A stretch of DNA of 7,349 nucleotides from Dethiosulfovibrio sp. (GCA_028709985.1 JAQUTB010000075.1:1-7349); one strand, 5' to 3'. Shown: positions 1 through 6,240, numbered from the stretch's first letter. The notes: generated from the letters alone by a model not told the origin. Numbers and translations are program-made.

Positions 1-1746
1 ATATTCAGGGATTTTCCCACGATCTACACCGACAGGTCCGGCAGGTCCGTGACGGTCCCGTTCAAGGTGTCATCGGTGACCAGAGACGGTAAGGACGAAC
101 CATGGAGCACCCAGGGCCTATCCAACGGCGTCAGGGTCAGGATAGGCTCCCCGGAGGTAGATCTATCCAGGGGAGAACATCGCTACACCATATCCTACAC
201 CACGTCCAGGCAGATAGGCTTTTTCGAGAAATACGACGAGCTATACTGGAACGTGACAGGAAACGGCTGGGAGTTCCCTATCCTGAAGGCATCCTGTAGC
301 GTCAAGCTCCCTCCCGGAGCTGAGGCCCTTCAACTTGGAGCCTGGACAGGCCCTCAGGGATCCAGGGACAGAAACGCCACGATGTCGTCAGAGGGGCTGA
401 GCATCGCCTCGTTCCAGACGACCAAGGCTCTGAACCCGAACGAGGGTCTAACTATAGCCGTTAGCTGGCCCAAGGGATTGGTATCGCCTCCCCAGGAGAG
501 CGATTATTTTATGACCGACCACGGCATCGACATGATATTCGGCGTGACGGCAATCCTGGGACTGATTTACTTCCTCTGGGCCTGGTTCAAGGTCGGGAAG
601 GATCCCCAAAAAGGGACGGTGATACCCAGGTTCCTGCCGCCAGACGACATATCTCCCGCCGGTGTCAGACAGATATCCATAATGGGGTTCGACGACAGGA
701 GCTTCAGCGCGGCGATAATCTCCCTGGCGGTAAAGGGATATATCCTGATATCGGAGGAGGAGGGGCTGTTCAAAAAATACAGGGTCACCAAGACCCCCTC
801 CGAAAGGAGGAAGGGGACGCCGTCGGAGGAGGAAAAGAGGCTGTTCTCGGTGCTTCTGGGCTCAAGAAACTCGGTTCTTCTCAAGCAGGAGTCCCACGAG
901 ATCATAGGGGCCGCCAGGGATGCAGCCAGAGACACGCTTGAAAGCTCCTACGGTCACCTCTACAGCCGAAACATAATGTACATTATCGTTGGGATCCTTC
1001 TCATGGTTCTGATCTTCGCTCCTGGGGTGTTTTTGCTGGGCAACAACGAGGAGGATATAGCCTTCGCCCTGGGCTCCACCGTAGCCGCTACAGTGGCCGC
1101 CACGGTCTTCTCCGGCCTCATAAGGACGATGAGGCGTCGCTGGAGGGAGAGCAGAGGGATAAGGGCCTTCTTCTCCGCCACGACGATGGTTATAGCCCTG
1201 GCGGTGGTGGCGCTGGTGTTCGGACTTTCGCTGCTGGCCGCGTCCTTCGCGGTGTCGCCCATATCGGTCCTGTTTATGACCGTTATAGCCATCGTGCCGG
1301 CCATATTCCTGCCCATAATGGGAGCCCCTACCCCCGAGGGAAGGGCCTTGATAGACCAGATAGAGGGCTTCGCCATGTACCTGAAGGTGGCTGAGGAGGA
1401 CAGGCTGAACGTCCTTAACCCACCGGAGAAGACCCCCGAGCTTTTCGAGAGATATCTGCCCTACGCCCTGGCATTGGGGCTGGAACAGGCCTGGGGAGAG
1501 AAATTCGCCAAGGTGCTTGCCGCGATTCAGGGGCAGGATGGGACCTACAGCCCAGCTTGGTACGCCGGAACCGCTCCTCTCCACGTGGGGTCCATGGGGG
1601 CCTTCGCCTCCGATCTGGGATCGTCATTCTCCTCCGCTGTGGCGTCATCCGCTACCGCACCAGGGTCGGACTCAGCCTTCTCCGGCAGCGGTGGCGGTGG
1701 CTCATCCGGCGGCGGCGGTGGCGGTGGAGGCGGCGGCGGCTGGTAG
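1..1746 (+). CDS. DUF2207 family membrane protein (5' end outside window)
   Basis: The frame is open from base 1, with 16 codons upstream of the first possible start (GTG at 49), and those codons (reading IFRDFPTIYTDR) continue the domain, so the true start lies before the window. Counting from the GTG, residues 1-150 form the beta-rich DUF2207 N-terminal domain, with the family-like stretch HRYTISYTTSRQIGFFEKYDELYWNVTG written here as HRYTISY then FFEKYDELYWNV. A membrane segment follows at about 159-180, then a cytoplasmic-type region (FLPPDDISPAGVR, about 195-300). Further hydrophobic segments lie at about 309-331, 336-357, 373-401 and 403-424. The protein ends in a serine/glycine tail finishing in a long Gly run plus Trp, typical of this family. 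Function is unknown for the family; members often sit beside lemA, but the upstream neighbour is not visible. The gene converges on the histidine kinase gene. No plus-strand U-tract terminator is visible. Confidence 0.92.
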   Translation: MFRDFPTIYTDRSGRSVTVPFKVSSVTRDGKDEPWSTQGLSNGVRVRIGSPEVDLSRGEHRYTISYTTSRQIGFFEKYDELYWNVTGNGWEFPILKASCSVKLPPGAEALQLGAWTGPQGSRDRNATMSSEGLSIASFQTTKALNPNEGLTIAVSWPKGLVSPPQESDYFMTDHGIDMIFGVTAILGLIYFLWAWFKVGKDPQKGTVIPRFLPPDDISPAGVRQISIMGFDDRSFSAAIISLAVKGYILISEEEGLFKKYRVTKTPSERRKGTPSEEEKRLFSVLLGSRNSVLLKQESHEIIGAARDAARDTLESSYGHLYSRNIMYIIVGILLMVLIFAPGVFLLGNNEEDIAFALGSTVAATVAATVFSGLIRTMRRRWRESRGIRAFFSATTMVIALAVVALVFGLSLLAASFAVSPISVLFMTVIAIVPAIFLPIMGAPTPEGRALIDQIEGFAMYLKVAEEDRLNVLNPPEKTPELFERYLPYALALGLEQAWGEKFAKVLAAIQGQDGTYSPAWYAGTAPLHVGSMGAFASDLGSSFSSAVASSATAPGSDSAFSGSGGGGSSGGGGGGGGGGGW

Positions 1747-1750
1747 CAAA

Positions 1751-1796
1751 CCCTTGAGGGCATCTCTAAAAACTCAAGGGCACATCTAAAAACTCA
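1751..1796. repeat. Short tandem and inverted repeat after the DUF2207 stop
   Basis: Five bases after the stop codon, CCCTTGAG (1751-1758) pairs perfectly with CTCAAGGG (1773-1780) across a 14-base loop. The same stretch is a tandem repeat of about 20 bases: GGGCATCTCTAAAAACTCA (1758-1776) and GGGCACATCTAAAAACTCA (1778-1796). The core TCTAAAAACTCA recurs at 4075-4086, at the left edge of the second large repeat, so this looks like a duplicated end of the same repeat family. The hairpin could weakly end DUF2207 transcription, but no T-run follows it on the plus strand. Confidence 0.6.
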
Positions 1797-1896
1797 CTGT
1801 TGAGTCCCCTCGGAGAAGACCGTTCCACCTACGCCCTGTTTCGGTCGAGTATACGGGCCCAAATGGGCTACGTCGGGACGACCTCTCCGAGGATCA
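1785..1896. repeat. Structured palindromic repeat, short copy
   Basis: This 112-base element begins with TCTAAAAACTCA, has a small hairpin (ACTCA 1792-1796 / TGAGT 1801-1805), and then two long arms that pair imperfectly: CCTCGGAGA (1808-1816) with TCTCCGAGG (1884-1892), followed inward by GACCGTTCC against GGGACGACC and GCCC against GGGC. It ends GAGGATCA. The right arm from 1844 to 1896 matches 4246-4298 of the long copy at about 46 of 53 bases by hand alignment. Compared with that copy it lacks about 110 central bases, including the second half of the left arm and all the inner hairpins. It lies between the ends of two convergent genes. No transposase and no clear target-site duplication is seen. 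REP/BIME-like element, MITE remnant and structured RNA all remain possible. Confidence 0.85.
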
Positions 1897-1935
1897 AAAA
1901 TTAGAGGAGCAGGCATGAACATCACCTGCTCCTCT
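1895..1935 (-). terminator. Intrinsic terminator of the histidine kinase gene
   Basis: Read on the minus strand, AGAGGAGCAGG (plus 1925-1935) pairs perfectly with CCTGCTCCTCT (plus 1903-1913) across an 11-base loop and is followed by AATTTTTG (plus 1895-1902). This is an 11-bp stem plus T-tract, a classic Rho-independent terminator. The first arm is made of the last four codons of the kinase gene (Lys-Arg-Ser-Arg), and the TGA stop lies in the loop. The T-tract exists only on the minus strand, so it serves the kinase gene and not the convergent DUF2207 gene. It abuts the short repeat copy. Confidence 0.88.
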
Positions 1936-4027
1936 TCAACTCATCAAGCGCCGATTCAAACAGATAATCCCTCGCTAGATTCCTCACCTTTTCGAGAGCC
2001 TCGACCTCCAACAGATCCGAGTCCCAGATCATCGACAGAACTTCCTCCACGCCCTTCGGACGATGCAGCTCCAGCTCCCTGCCAAGCCTATCGAGAATAT
2101 CCGATCCATCCATATCGCCTTTATCCAAACCACTGTCGGAAGGGGAGGAGACGTCGCCGTCGGACAGGACGCTCACTGTCCCATCTATCGGAAAATAAAG
2201 GGAGAAAACCGTCCCCCTCCTTATGGAGCTATGCACCTCTATCCCGCCTCCGTGAGCCTGGGCTGTGGCGAATACCATCGGGAGTCCCATACCGGTCCCC
2301 TGGGGCTTGGTGGAGAAGAACGGATCGAATATCCTTGGCAGATCCCGAGGCGAGATCCCCCTCCCACTGTCGGACACGGACACCTTGACGTAATATCCGA
2401 ACGGAGGATCCCCTAGTATGGAGGGAGAGTCCTTATCAAGATAGACCAAGTCGGTGGATATGGTTATGGTTCCACCATCGGGCATCGAATCCCTGGCGTT
2501 TATCATCAGGTTGGTGATGGCGTTGTATATCTGGCTCCCGTTGCCCTTTATCTCCACCGGGGGAGATCCCAGGAGGAGCCGGATGGAGATAGATCCATCC
2601 CAGCCGAAGGCCGTGATATCGGCGACTTCCGTGATGATATCGTGGAGGTTAACCGGCTCAAAGGCTATATCGCCCTTTTGGGATACGACCAGCAGCCTCT
2701 TCACCAGGTCGTTGGCCCTGAAGGCTATATCCATAATTCTGGAGGCCATGACCCTGGCGGAGGGATCGGAAGAATCCCTGCTGATGGTGGCGCCGTAGCT
2801 CATCATCCCGACCAGATGGTTCGAAAAATCGTGGGCAACCCCCGCCGCGATCTGCCCAAGGGACTGGAGCCTCTCAAACCTCTCCACCTGGACCTCCAGC
2901 TTTTTGCTGGCGGTTATGTCGCAGAGGACGACCGCTACATACCCCTTATCGGGGGAGAAAACCGACACGTTCCAGAACGAGTCTCGAAGTTTAGAGTGAT
3001 GAACGAACCTGAGAGGCTCCCCCGACGTCAGGACCTCCTCGCAGGAGGATAACATCAGGAGATCCCCATCCTGGACCACGTCAAGAACGTTTCTGCCTAT
3101 GATATCGGACCTATCCAGCCCAAGCAGGTCCAGATAGGGCTGGTTCGCCTCGAAAAAACGGTATCTCCACGGACGCCCACAGTCGTCCCAGATGGCCTGA
3201 TAAAGGACGAAGGCATCGGATAGATTGGAGAAAAAAGCCCTGTATCGTCTCTCCAGGCTGTCCACCTCTCCCTTGAGGGCGGACAGCGACGACAGGTCCC
3301 TGACTATCCCCAGAGCGATAGGCCTGTCCCACAGGGACACGACCCTGACGGACACCTCTACAGGAATCGGCCTGCCGTCCTTTCTCGACATACTCAACCT
3401 GAACACTATCTCCCCTTTACCCATCAGATCCCTGTAAAGATCCTTTGCCGTATCCTGGGAGGACGGGTCCATAAGGGAGATAACGTTTAGGGTACACAGC
3501 TCGGACCGACTGTAGCCCAACATGAGGCATAGAGCGTCGTTGACCTCTCTCACCTTTCCGACGGAGACGCCAGATCCCACCTCGTGGACCAAGACGCCGT
3601 CGGAAAGGGCGTTGAAAAGCTCCCAATATTTTTTCTCGCTCTCCCAATAGGAGTGCTCTATGCCCTTTCTCATGGAAACGTCACGAACGATCACCAAGGA
3701 GGCCCCAGGCTCCTCGCAAAGGAGGGGGATTACCTCCACGTCCACGGAAAAAGAGGCTCCGTCGGATCGAGAGAGACGGCATTCTCCCAACACTACGTGA
3801 CGATTTTTTCCCTGATTCAGCTTATCCCTCAAAGAGACCATATCCCTGCGATCGACGTAGCGAAAAACGAGCTTGCCGACGAGGTCGTCTCCTCTCTGAA
3901 GGCCGACCATTCTGGCGGCTTTGTCGTTGGCGAAGAGAACCTGGCCGTCCCTCTGGATCAGGAGACCGTAGAGCACGGACCCGACCATGGCGGAGGACAG
4001 AAGATCAAAGGACGTGGAGAAATCCAC
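1922..4027 (-). CDS. Triple-PAS sensor histidine kinase, cytoplasmic, no receiver domain
   Basis: A 701-residue kinase with no signal peptide or membrane segment, so a soluble sensor that would autophosphorylate on His and pass phosphate to an unknown response regulator. Three PAS domains lie at about 8-117, 133-246 and 260-372. The HisKA helix carries GQIAAGVAHDFSNHL with the phospho-acceptor His399. The ATP-binding domain shows the N box (NLMINARDS, Asn506/Asn510), G1 (DSGRGI, 553-558), F box (FDPFF, 567-571) and G2 (GTGMGL, 577-582). A Asp/Ser-rich linker (about 620-640) leads to a helical tail (about 641-701). Kinases with this AGVAHDF H box commonly have a receiver domain before such a tail; none is present. 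The GTG start is preferred because GGAGGTGA stands five bases upstream. The signal cannot be told from sequence. The gene is flanked by two copies of a structured repeat. Confidence 0.95.
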   Translation of the reverse strand: MDFSTSFDLLSSAMVGSVLYGLLIQRDGQVLFANDKAARMVGLQRGDDLVGKLVFRYVDRRDMVSLRDKLNQGKNRHVVLGECRLSRSDGASFSVDVEVIPLLCEEPGASLVIVRDVSMRKGIEHSYWESEKKYWELFNALSDGVLVHEVGSGVSVGKVREVNDALCLMLGYSRSELCTLNVISLMDPSSQDTAKDLYRDLMGKGEIVFRLSMSRKDGRPIPVEVSVRVVSLWDRPIALGIVRDLSSLSALKGEVDSLERRYRAFFSNLSDAFVLYQAIWDDCGRPWRYRFFEANQPYLDLLGLDRSDIIGRNVLDVVQDGDLLMLSSCEEVLTSGEPLRFVHHSKLRDSFWNVSVFSPDKGYVAVVLCDITASKKLEVQVERFERLQSLGQIAAGVAHDFSNHLVGMMSYGATISRDSSDPSARVMASRIMDIAFRANDLVKRLLVVSQKGDIAFEPVNLHDIITEVADITAFGWDGSISIRLLLGSPPVEIKGNGSQIYNAITNLMINARDSMPDGGTITISTDLVYLDKDSPSILGDPPFGYYVKVSVSDSGRGISPRDLPRIFDPFFSTKPQGTGMGLPMVFATAQAHGGGIEVHSSIRRGTVFSLYFPIDGTVSVLSDGDVSSPSDSGLDKGDMDGSDILDRLGRELELHRPKGVEEVLSMIWDSDLLEVEALEKVRNLARDYLFESALDELKRSR

Positions 4028-4074
4028 AAAATCACCTCCAGAGGCTTCTATCGCCTCAGATCTATAAGGATACC
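4028..4074 (-). promoter_or_regulatory. Leader of the histidine kinase gene: ribosome binding site, hairpin, -10-like box
   Basis: On the minus strand the Shine-Dalgarno sequence GGAGGTGA (plus 4032-4039) stands close before the GTG start and decides it. Immediately upstream, GAGGC and GCCTC (plus 4041-4045 and 4053-4057) can form a small hairpin next to the ribosome site. TATAGA (plus 4061-4066) resembles a -10 box, but I see no convincing -35 at the proper spacing, and any -35 would have to lie inside the adjacent repeat. The ribosome site is secure; the promoter is a guess. Confidence 0.45.
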
Positions 4075-4298
4075 TCTAAAAACTCACCTTTGAGTCTCCT
4101 CGGAGAGACCGTCCCGCCTGAGCCCTGTCTCGCCCAACCGTATACTCGACCTGCCTGTTCCGTACGAACCGCCTCGGAGGGCACGTCCTGTGCCCCTCGG
4201 CTTGGGGCGACATCCTGTCGCCCCATTCGTACTACACGACGGCAGGCCGAGTATACGGGCTCGAAGGGGCTCTGTCGGGACGATCTCTCCGAGGATCA
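4075..4298. repeat. Structured palindromic repeat, long copy with nested hairpins
   Basis: This 224-base element shares both ends with the short copy (TCTAAAAACTCA...GAGGATCA) in the same orientation. Outer arms: CTCGGAGAGACCGTCCCG (4099-4116) pairs with CGGGACGATCTCTCCGAG (4276-4293). Middle arms: CGTATACTCGACCTGCC (4139-4155) pairs with 4241-4257 at 16 of 17 positions. Inner arms: GTACGAA (4162-4168) with TTCGTAC (4226-4232). Inside these are two tight hairpins, GGGCAC/GTGCCC (4179-4184/4190-4195) and a perfect 9-bp stem GGGGCGACA/TGTCGCCCC (4204-4212/4216-4224), both with a TCC loop core. The whole folds as a long stem ending in two side-by-side hairpins. The two single mismatches in the outer and middle arms are A-C on the plus strand but G-U on the minus strand. 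The element overlaps the 3' end of the RNase H gene, supplying its last codons and stop. Confidence 0.92.
4078..4095 (-). terminator. Weak terminator-like hairpin at the repeat edge
   Basis: On the minus strand ACTCA-AAGG-TGAGT is followed directly by a T-run (TGAGTTTTTAG). With the large hairpin just upstream, this could end transcription of the rlmN-rnh operon before the kinase gene. The stem is only 5 bp and not GC-rich, so efficiency is doubtful. The same arrangement with a different loop (AACAGTG context, plus 1788-1805) exists in the short copy, so it may simply be part of the repeat. Confidence 0.35.
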
Positions 4299-4903
4299 GC
4301 CTGTCTAGATGTTCCCATAAGCTCAAGGCAGAAAGAGAGGTGAGGACAGTCGCCCCTTTGGGCGAACTCGTCGCAGCTACACCTCTTTCTTACGATATCG
4401 ACGAGAAAACGGTCCTCACCCTGGGAGACCACAGCCGCCTCAAGGTTCATCTCTGGAATAAGGGGACCCTTTTCAGCTACCTCTTCCGAATCCAGGGACA
4501 AATCCAGCCTTTCGCCGTCCATGGCCAGGTTGGCCAGCCTGTCGGCGTCCGAGTTGTCCGACCTGGGTATCCATGTAAAGACCAAAGACAACCCCGAGGC
4601 GGACTTTTTGAAGCTGTTCGCCAGAGCCTGAAGCCTGGGCTCCTTTATTTTCCAGGCTCCCGACAGCTGCTGTATGACAAGCTTGCTGTCACCCAACAAC
4701 TCAAGCTCGGAGACCCCCCTTCGGAGCGCCTCCTCAAGGACCATTGAGGCGGCCAGATACTCCGCCTCGTTGTTGGTGCAACGGCCTAGGGGTTTGGCCC
4801 CCTCCCATACCTTGGCTCCTGTCGAATCGTAAAGGACGGCCCCGGCTCCGGCTATGCCGGGGTTTCCCCTGGACCCTCCGTCGAAATACCCCCGATAAGC
4901 CAT
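4232..4903 (-). CDS. Ribonuclease HI with C-terminal SWIM-type zinc finger
   Basis: RNase HI cleaves the RNA strand of RNA/DNA hybrids. Residues 1-128 form the RNase H fold with all four acidic catalytic positions in context: Asp8 (YFDGGSRGNPG), Glu48 (CTNNEAEYLA), Asp72 (LLGDSKLV) and Asp121 (NSDADRLAN). After a linker (about 129-150), residues 152-195 read as a SWIM zinc finger: a beta stretch (DRFLVDIVRKR) and then CSC-x8-CPH (Cys175, Cys177, Cys186, His188) and a helix. SWIM fingers bind nucleic acid or protein; here it may act as an extra hybrid- or partner-binding module (inference). The last 20 or so residues (from ADPRRDRPDR) are encoded inside the long repeat, which also gives the TAG stop, so this tail is probably not native. 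The ATG follows the rlmN stop by one base (TGA-G-ATG), implying translational coupling. Its own ribosome site (AGGGG) is weak. Confidence 0.93.
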   Translation of the reverse strand: MAYRGYFDGGSRGNPGIAGAGAVLYDSTGAKVWEGAKPLGRCTNNEAEYLAASMVLEEALRRGVSELELLGDSKLVIQQLSGAWKIKEPRLQALANSFKKSASGLSLVFTWIPRSDNSDADRLANLAMDGERLDLSLDSEEVAEKGPLIPEMNLEAAVVSQGEDRFLVDIVRKRCSCDEFAQRGDCPHLSFCLELMGTSRQADPRRDRPDRAPSSPYTRPAVV

Positions 4904-4904
4904 C

Positions 4905-5930
4905 TCAGTCGATTCGACCCCTAAGCTGACCGCAGGCTGCGTCTATGTCGGCTCCCTTTTCCTTTCTGACGTCCACCTCTAGTCCAAGCTTGCGGAGGGT
5001 CGAGGCGAAGGGAGCTATCCTGCTGGCCGACGGCCGACTGTACCTCGGGATAACCGGGTTGTAGGGTATCAGGTTAATGTAGACATCCAGGTCGGCCAGA
5101 AGGGCCGCCAGCTCGTAGGCATGCTCGACCTCGTCGTTTATCTTCTTGAGCATAACGTACTCGACGGTTACCCTGCTGCCGGTCTTCTTCTGGTATATCT
5201 TGAGGGCATCCATAACCTGTCCCAGAGGGTAGCGGTCGTTGACCGGCATGAGCTTAGAGCGTATGTCGTCGTTAGGGGCGTGGAGAGAGATGGAAAGACC
5301 CACGTCAAGCCCCGAGTCCGCCAGAGCCAGTATTCCGGGGGCCACGCCAGCGGTGGATATGGTTATCCTCCTGATCCCCATTCCCCTCATCTTAGGGTGG
5401 TTCAAAGTCTCTATGGCGCTCTTGACGTTGTCCCAGTTGAGAAGGGGCTCGCCCATCCCCATAAAGACTATGTTCTTTATGTCCTGACCAAGCCAGGACT
5501 CCATGGCCAAGAAATGCCCGATTATCTCCCCGGAGGAGAGGTTTCTAACGAATCCCTGCCTCCCTGTGGCGCAGAAATCGCACCTGAGAGGACAGCCCAC
5601 CTGGGTTGAGAGACAGGCGGTGTGGTGGTTTCCGTGGTCCATCAACACCGACTCCACCTCGTTGCCGTCCAGAAAACGCCAGAGAAATTTTACCGTCTTG
5701 TCCTGGGATGTCTGGACCTTTGCCAGATAGGGCGGCTGGACCAAAAGCCTCTCCGACAGCCCTTCCCTGAGGGTCTTGGACAAGTTGGTCATCCGGTTGA
5801 CGTCAAATATCTTCTTCTGATAGATCCACTGACAGATCTGGTCCGCCCTATAGGCGGGTTCGCCCAGCTCCTCGGTGAATGATCTCCATTGATCGTAGCT
5901 TAAATCCAGTCCGTAAGTCAGTTCCGACAT
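4905..5930 (-). CDS. rlmN: Dual-specificity RNA methyltransferase RlmN
   Basis: A radical-SAM enzyme that methylates C2 of A2503 in 23S rRNA and of A37 in some tRNAs, supporting ribosome accuracy; cytoplasmic. The 341 residues match the usual family length. The N-terminal region (YDQWRSFTEELGEPAYRADQ, about 12-31, given as its ends YDQW and YRADQ) is the RlmN accessory domain. The 4Fe-4S motif is C-PLR-C-DF-C (Cys113, 117, 120). FMGMGEPL (156-163) is the SAM-binding GEP motif, and the S-x-H stretch SISLHAPND lies at about 213-221. The methyl-carrying cysteine is Cys333 in AACGQLRG, and Cys106 in HHTACLSTQVG fits the conserved upstream cysteine. The ATG has AGGAGG 11 bases before it. It heads a probable two-gene operon with the RNase H gene. 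I see nothing unusual in it. Confidence 0.98.
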   Translation of the reverse strand: MSELTYGLDLSYDQWRSFTEELGEPAYRADQICQWIYQKKIFDVNRMTNLSKTLREGLSERLLVQPPYLAKVQTSQDKTVKFLWRFLDGNEVESVLMDHGNHHTACLSTQVGCPLRCDFCATGRQGFVRNLSSGEIIGHFLAMESWLGQDIKNIVFMGMGEPLLNWDNVKSAIETLNHPKMRGMGIRRITISTAGVAPGILALADSGLDVGLSISLHAPNDDIRSKLMPVNDRYPLGQVMDALKIYQKKTGSRVTVEYVMLKKINDEVEHAYELAALLADLDVYINLIPYNPVIPRYSRPSASRIAPFASTLRKLGLEVDVRKEKGADIDAACGQLRGRID

Positions 5931-6069
5931 AATATTTGCTTCCTCCTCGTTTTATCCCTATATCTCAGGTCCATTGTACCTCATGCCGACGGACTTGCGC
6001 TTAATCGGTCTTTTGTGCAATCATGGAAGCATAGGTTTTTTTACCAAAAACGACGAGGGGGAGATAGAA
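5931..6069. promoter_or_regulatory. Divergent intergenic region with rlmN leader and candidate promoter
   Basis: Minus strand: the rlmN ribosome site AGGAGG lies at plus 5942-5947. TACAAT (plus 5973-5978) is a good -10 candidate about 43 bases before the start codon, without a clear TTGACA-like -35. It lies inside an imperfect 15-base palindrome, AGGTCCATTGTACCT (5967-5981), with six of seven pairs matched, which could be an operator. Plus strand: TTGCGC (5995-6000) followed by TGCAAT (6016-6021) is at best a poor promoter, with 15-base spacing. A run of seven T's stands at 6035-6041. AGGGGGAG (6056-6063) is a strong ribosome site for the short plus-strand frame at 6070. Confidence 0.4.
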
Positions 6070-6240
6070 TTGAACTCAGACGTGATGCTTCGGTCTTTGC
6101 TGGAAAACGTGTCGTCCTGCGTTTTTTTGCTCAACGACCAGATACAGGTAAAACAGGTTAACCCGTCGTCGGTCTTTATGGCAGACCGGGCCAAGCAGCA
6201 GGGCAGAAACAGGGTGGTCAAAGCGGGAACGCTAGAATGA
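6070..6240 (+). CDS. Short PAS-like reading frame, possible PAS gene remnant
   Basis: A 56-residue frame beginning with TTG, chosen because AGGGGGAG ends six bases before it. The same frame stays open back to ATG 5983 and TTG 5974, which lack good ribosome sites and whose upstream codons look atypical. The stretch LRSLLENVSSCVFLLND then QIQVKQVNPSS resembles the start of a PAS domain (first helix, beta-A, beta-B), but the protein stops about 30 residues on, far short of the roughly 100 residues of a full PAS domain. The stop overlaps the start of the next gene (ATGA), so translation of this frame could be coupled to the peptidase gene. It could be a truncated PAS gene, a small functional protein, or a leader frame. 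It has no recognised function. Confidence 0.5.
   Translation: MNSDVMLRSLLENVSSCVFLLNDQIQVKQVNPSSVFMADRAKQQGRNRVVKAGTLE

Noticed and set aside
862..1584. 240-codon minus-strand open frame within the DUF2207 gene
   Set aside because: It is antisense to a clear membrane protein and shows low-complexity Gly/Arg/His-rich translation with no domain.
1915..2416. Plus-strand open frames opposite the kinase gene
   Set aside because: They lie antisense to a kinase gene with intact conserved motifs, and their Pro/Arg/Ser-rich composition is that of a shadow frame.
4179..4224. CRISPR-like or terminator interpretation of the twin hairpins
   Set aside because: Only two unequal hairpins with no spacers, and no T-tract follows on either strand, so they fit neither a CRISPR array nor intrinsic terminators.
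1785..4298. Composite transposon carrying the kinase gene
   Set aside because: No transposase or recombinase gene and no clear target-site duplications next to either repeat; the repeats are more simply a dispersed intergenic family.
4090..4308. 72-codon plus-strand open frame spanning the long repeat copy
   Set aside because: Left and right arms are in different frames relative to each other in the short copy, so no protein is conserved between copies; the start is TTG with no clear ribosome site, and the sequence is dominated by hairpin arms.
4084..4326. 80-codon minus-strand open frame across the long repeat
   Set aside because: It overlaps the RNase H 3' end in another frame and consists mostly of repeat arms; no domain or homologous style is visible.
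5974..6069. Longer start (TTG 5974 or ATG 5983) for the PAS-like short frame
   Set aside because: No proper ribosome site precedes either codon and codon use differs from neighbouring genes, whereas AGGGGGAG supports TTG 6070; it cannot be fully excluded.
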